A stretch of DNA of 64,000 bases from positions 1 to 64,000 of the forward strand of contig CALHOI010000021.1 of NCBI GenBank assembly GCA_938035525.1. Reading direction: 5' to 3'. Positions 63,940 through 64,000 of this stretch are shown here, piece after piece; the first letter of the stretch is position 1; every line of letters starts with the position of its first letter. The translations under genes were made by a program, and so were the position numbers. This stretch comes from an uncultured Granulosicoccaceae bacterium. Lineage in GTDB: Bacteria; Pseudomonadota; Gammaproteobacteria; Granulosicoccales; Granulosicoccaceae. The notes below the pieces were generated by a model. It did not search any database. It was given only the letters and a program-made list of their open reading frames with translations, and was not told the DNA's origin.

Positions 63940-64000
63940 ATGTTTTTCAAGCGGTTAAGATTCTGCCTGCGGTAGATTCTCAGACCGCTCAGGCTATATT

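Noticed and set aside
1-64000. CRISPR array, tRNA, rRNA, insertion sequence or prophage
   Set aside because: No regularly spaced repeats of CRISPR length, no cloverleaf-like sequence with T-loop and CCA-type end, and no transposase or integrase motif seen on either strand.

Overview
The window reads as a chromosome segment of a marine-type gammaproteobacterium. Evidence for the class is a Vfr/Crp-like regulator divergent from an OsmC gene, trpE-G-D-C in that order, TmcA, HemJ, class I fumarase, a second EF-G outside any str operon, and a Kdo-linked capsule module. Base composition is moderate and about 90 % of the sequence is coding. I see no rRNA, tRNA, CRISPR array, transposase, integrase or phage gene. 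Genus cannot be fixed from the sequence alone.

Layout. 1-17.8 kb is a surface-polysaccharide region: a truncated GT61 glycosyltransferase, a sulfotransferase-like protein, a large secreted DUF5060-type glycosidase, a UDP-xylose synthase, rfbA, a tail-anchored unknown, a PhoD-like phosphatase, two cytoplasmic glycosyltransferase-like proteins, then kpsC and kpsS, which build the poly-Kdo linker of ABC-exported capsules. 17.8-22 kb holds a GspE-like protein that has lost its ATPase motifs, rpe, a small lipoprotein and fumarase. 22.1-26.4 kb is the trp operon, with a probable leader peptide containing two Trp codons and an attenuator-like set of alternative hairpins. 26.4-31 kb is housekeeping (vfr/crp, osmC, rplM-rpsI, dgt, a Nudix hydrolase). 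31.2-37.7 kb has a sarcosine/dimethylglycine dehydrogenase-like FAD-GcvT protein, a QueG-like ferredoxin, a Gly-rich miniprotein, an EVE protein and rfbC-rfbB.

37.8-49 kb carries a ChrR/ECF sigma pair beside a membrane-lipid module: FAD amine-oxidase-like protein, DUF1365, a cyclopropane-fatty-acid-synthase-like methyltransferase, a DUF3833 lipoprotein, an SDR and a DUF6134-like periplasmic protein. A fatty-acid desaturase, a PhnD-like protein and tmcA follow. Two sequences matching TGATCT-N18-TA(A/C)AC(G/T) lie upstream of the sigma gene and of the DUF6134-SDR pair, which suggests a photo-oxidative-stress regulon of the Rhodobacter RpoE-ChrR type.

49-64 kb has tlyA, a fasciclin-domain lipoprotein behind a long structured leader, an M14 carboxypeptidase, amn, a tightly coupled cassette of two different ATP-grasp enzymes plus an MFS transporter, a retropepsin-like protease, EF-G, a two-gene cassette of an ATP-dependent-ligase-fold protein and an EEP nuclease, hemJ and a divergent sigma-like protein. 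The least explained units are the ATP-grasp/ATP-grasp/MFS cassette, the ligase/EEP pair, the dead GspE homologue and the sigma-like protein. Short tandem repeats of period 12-21 nt recur at gene ends and inside gene tails throughout.
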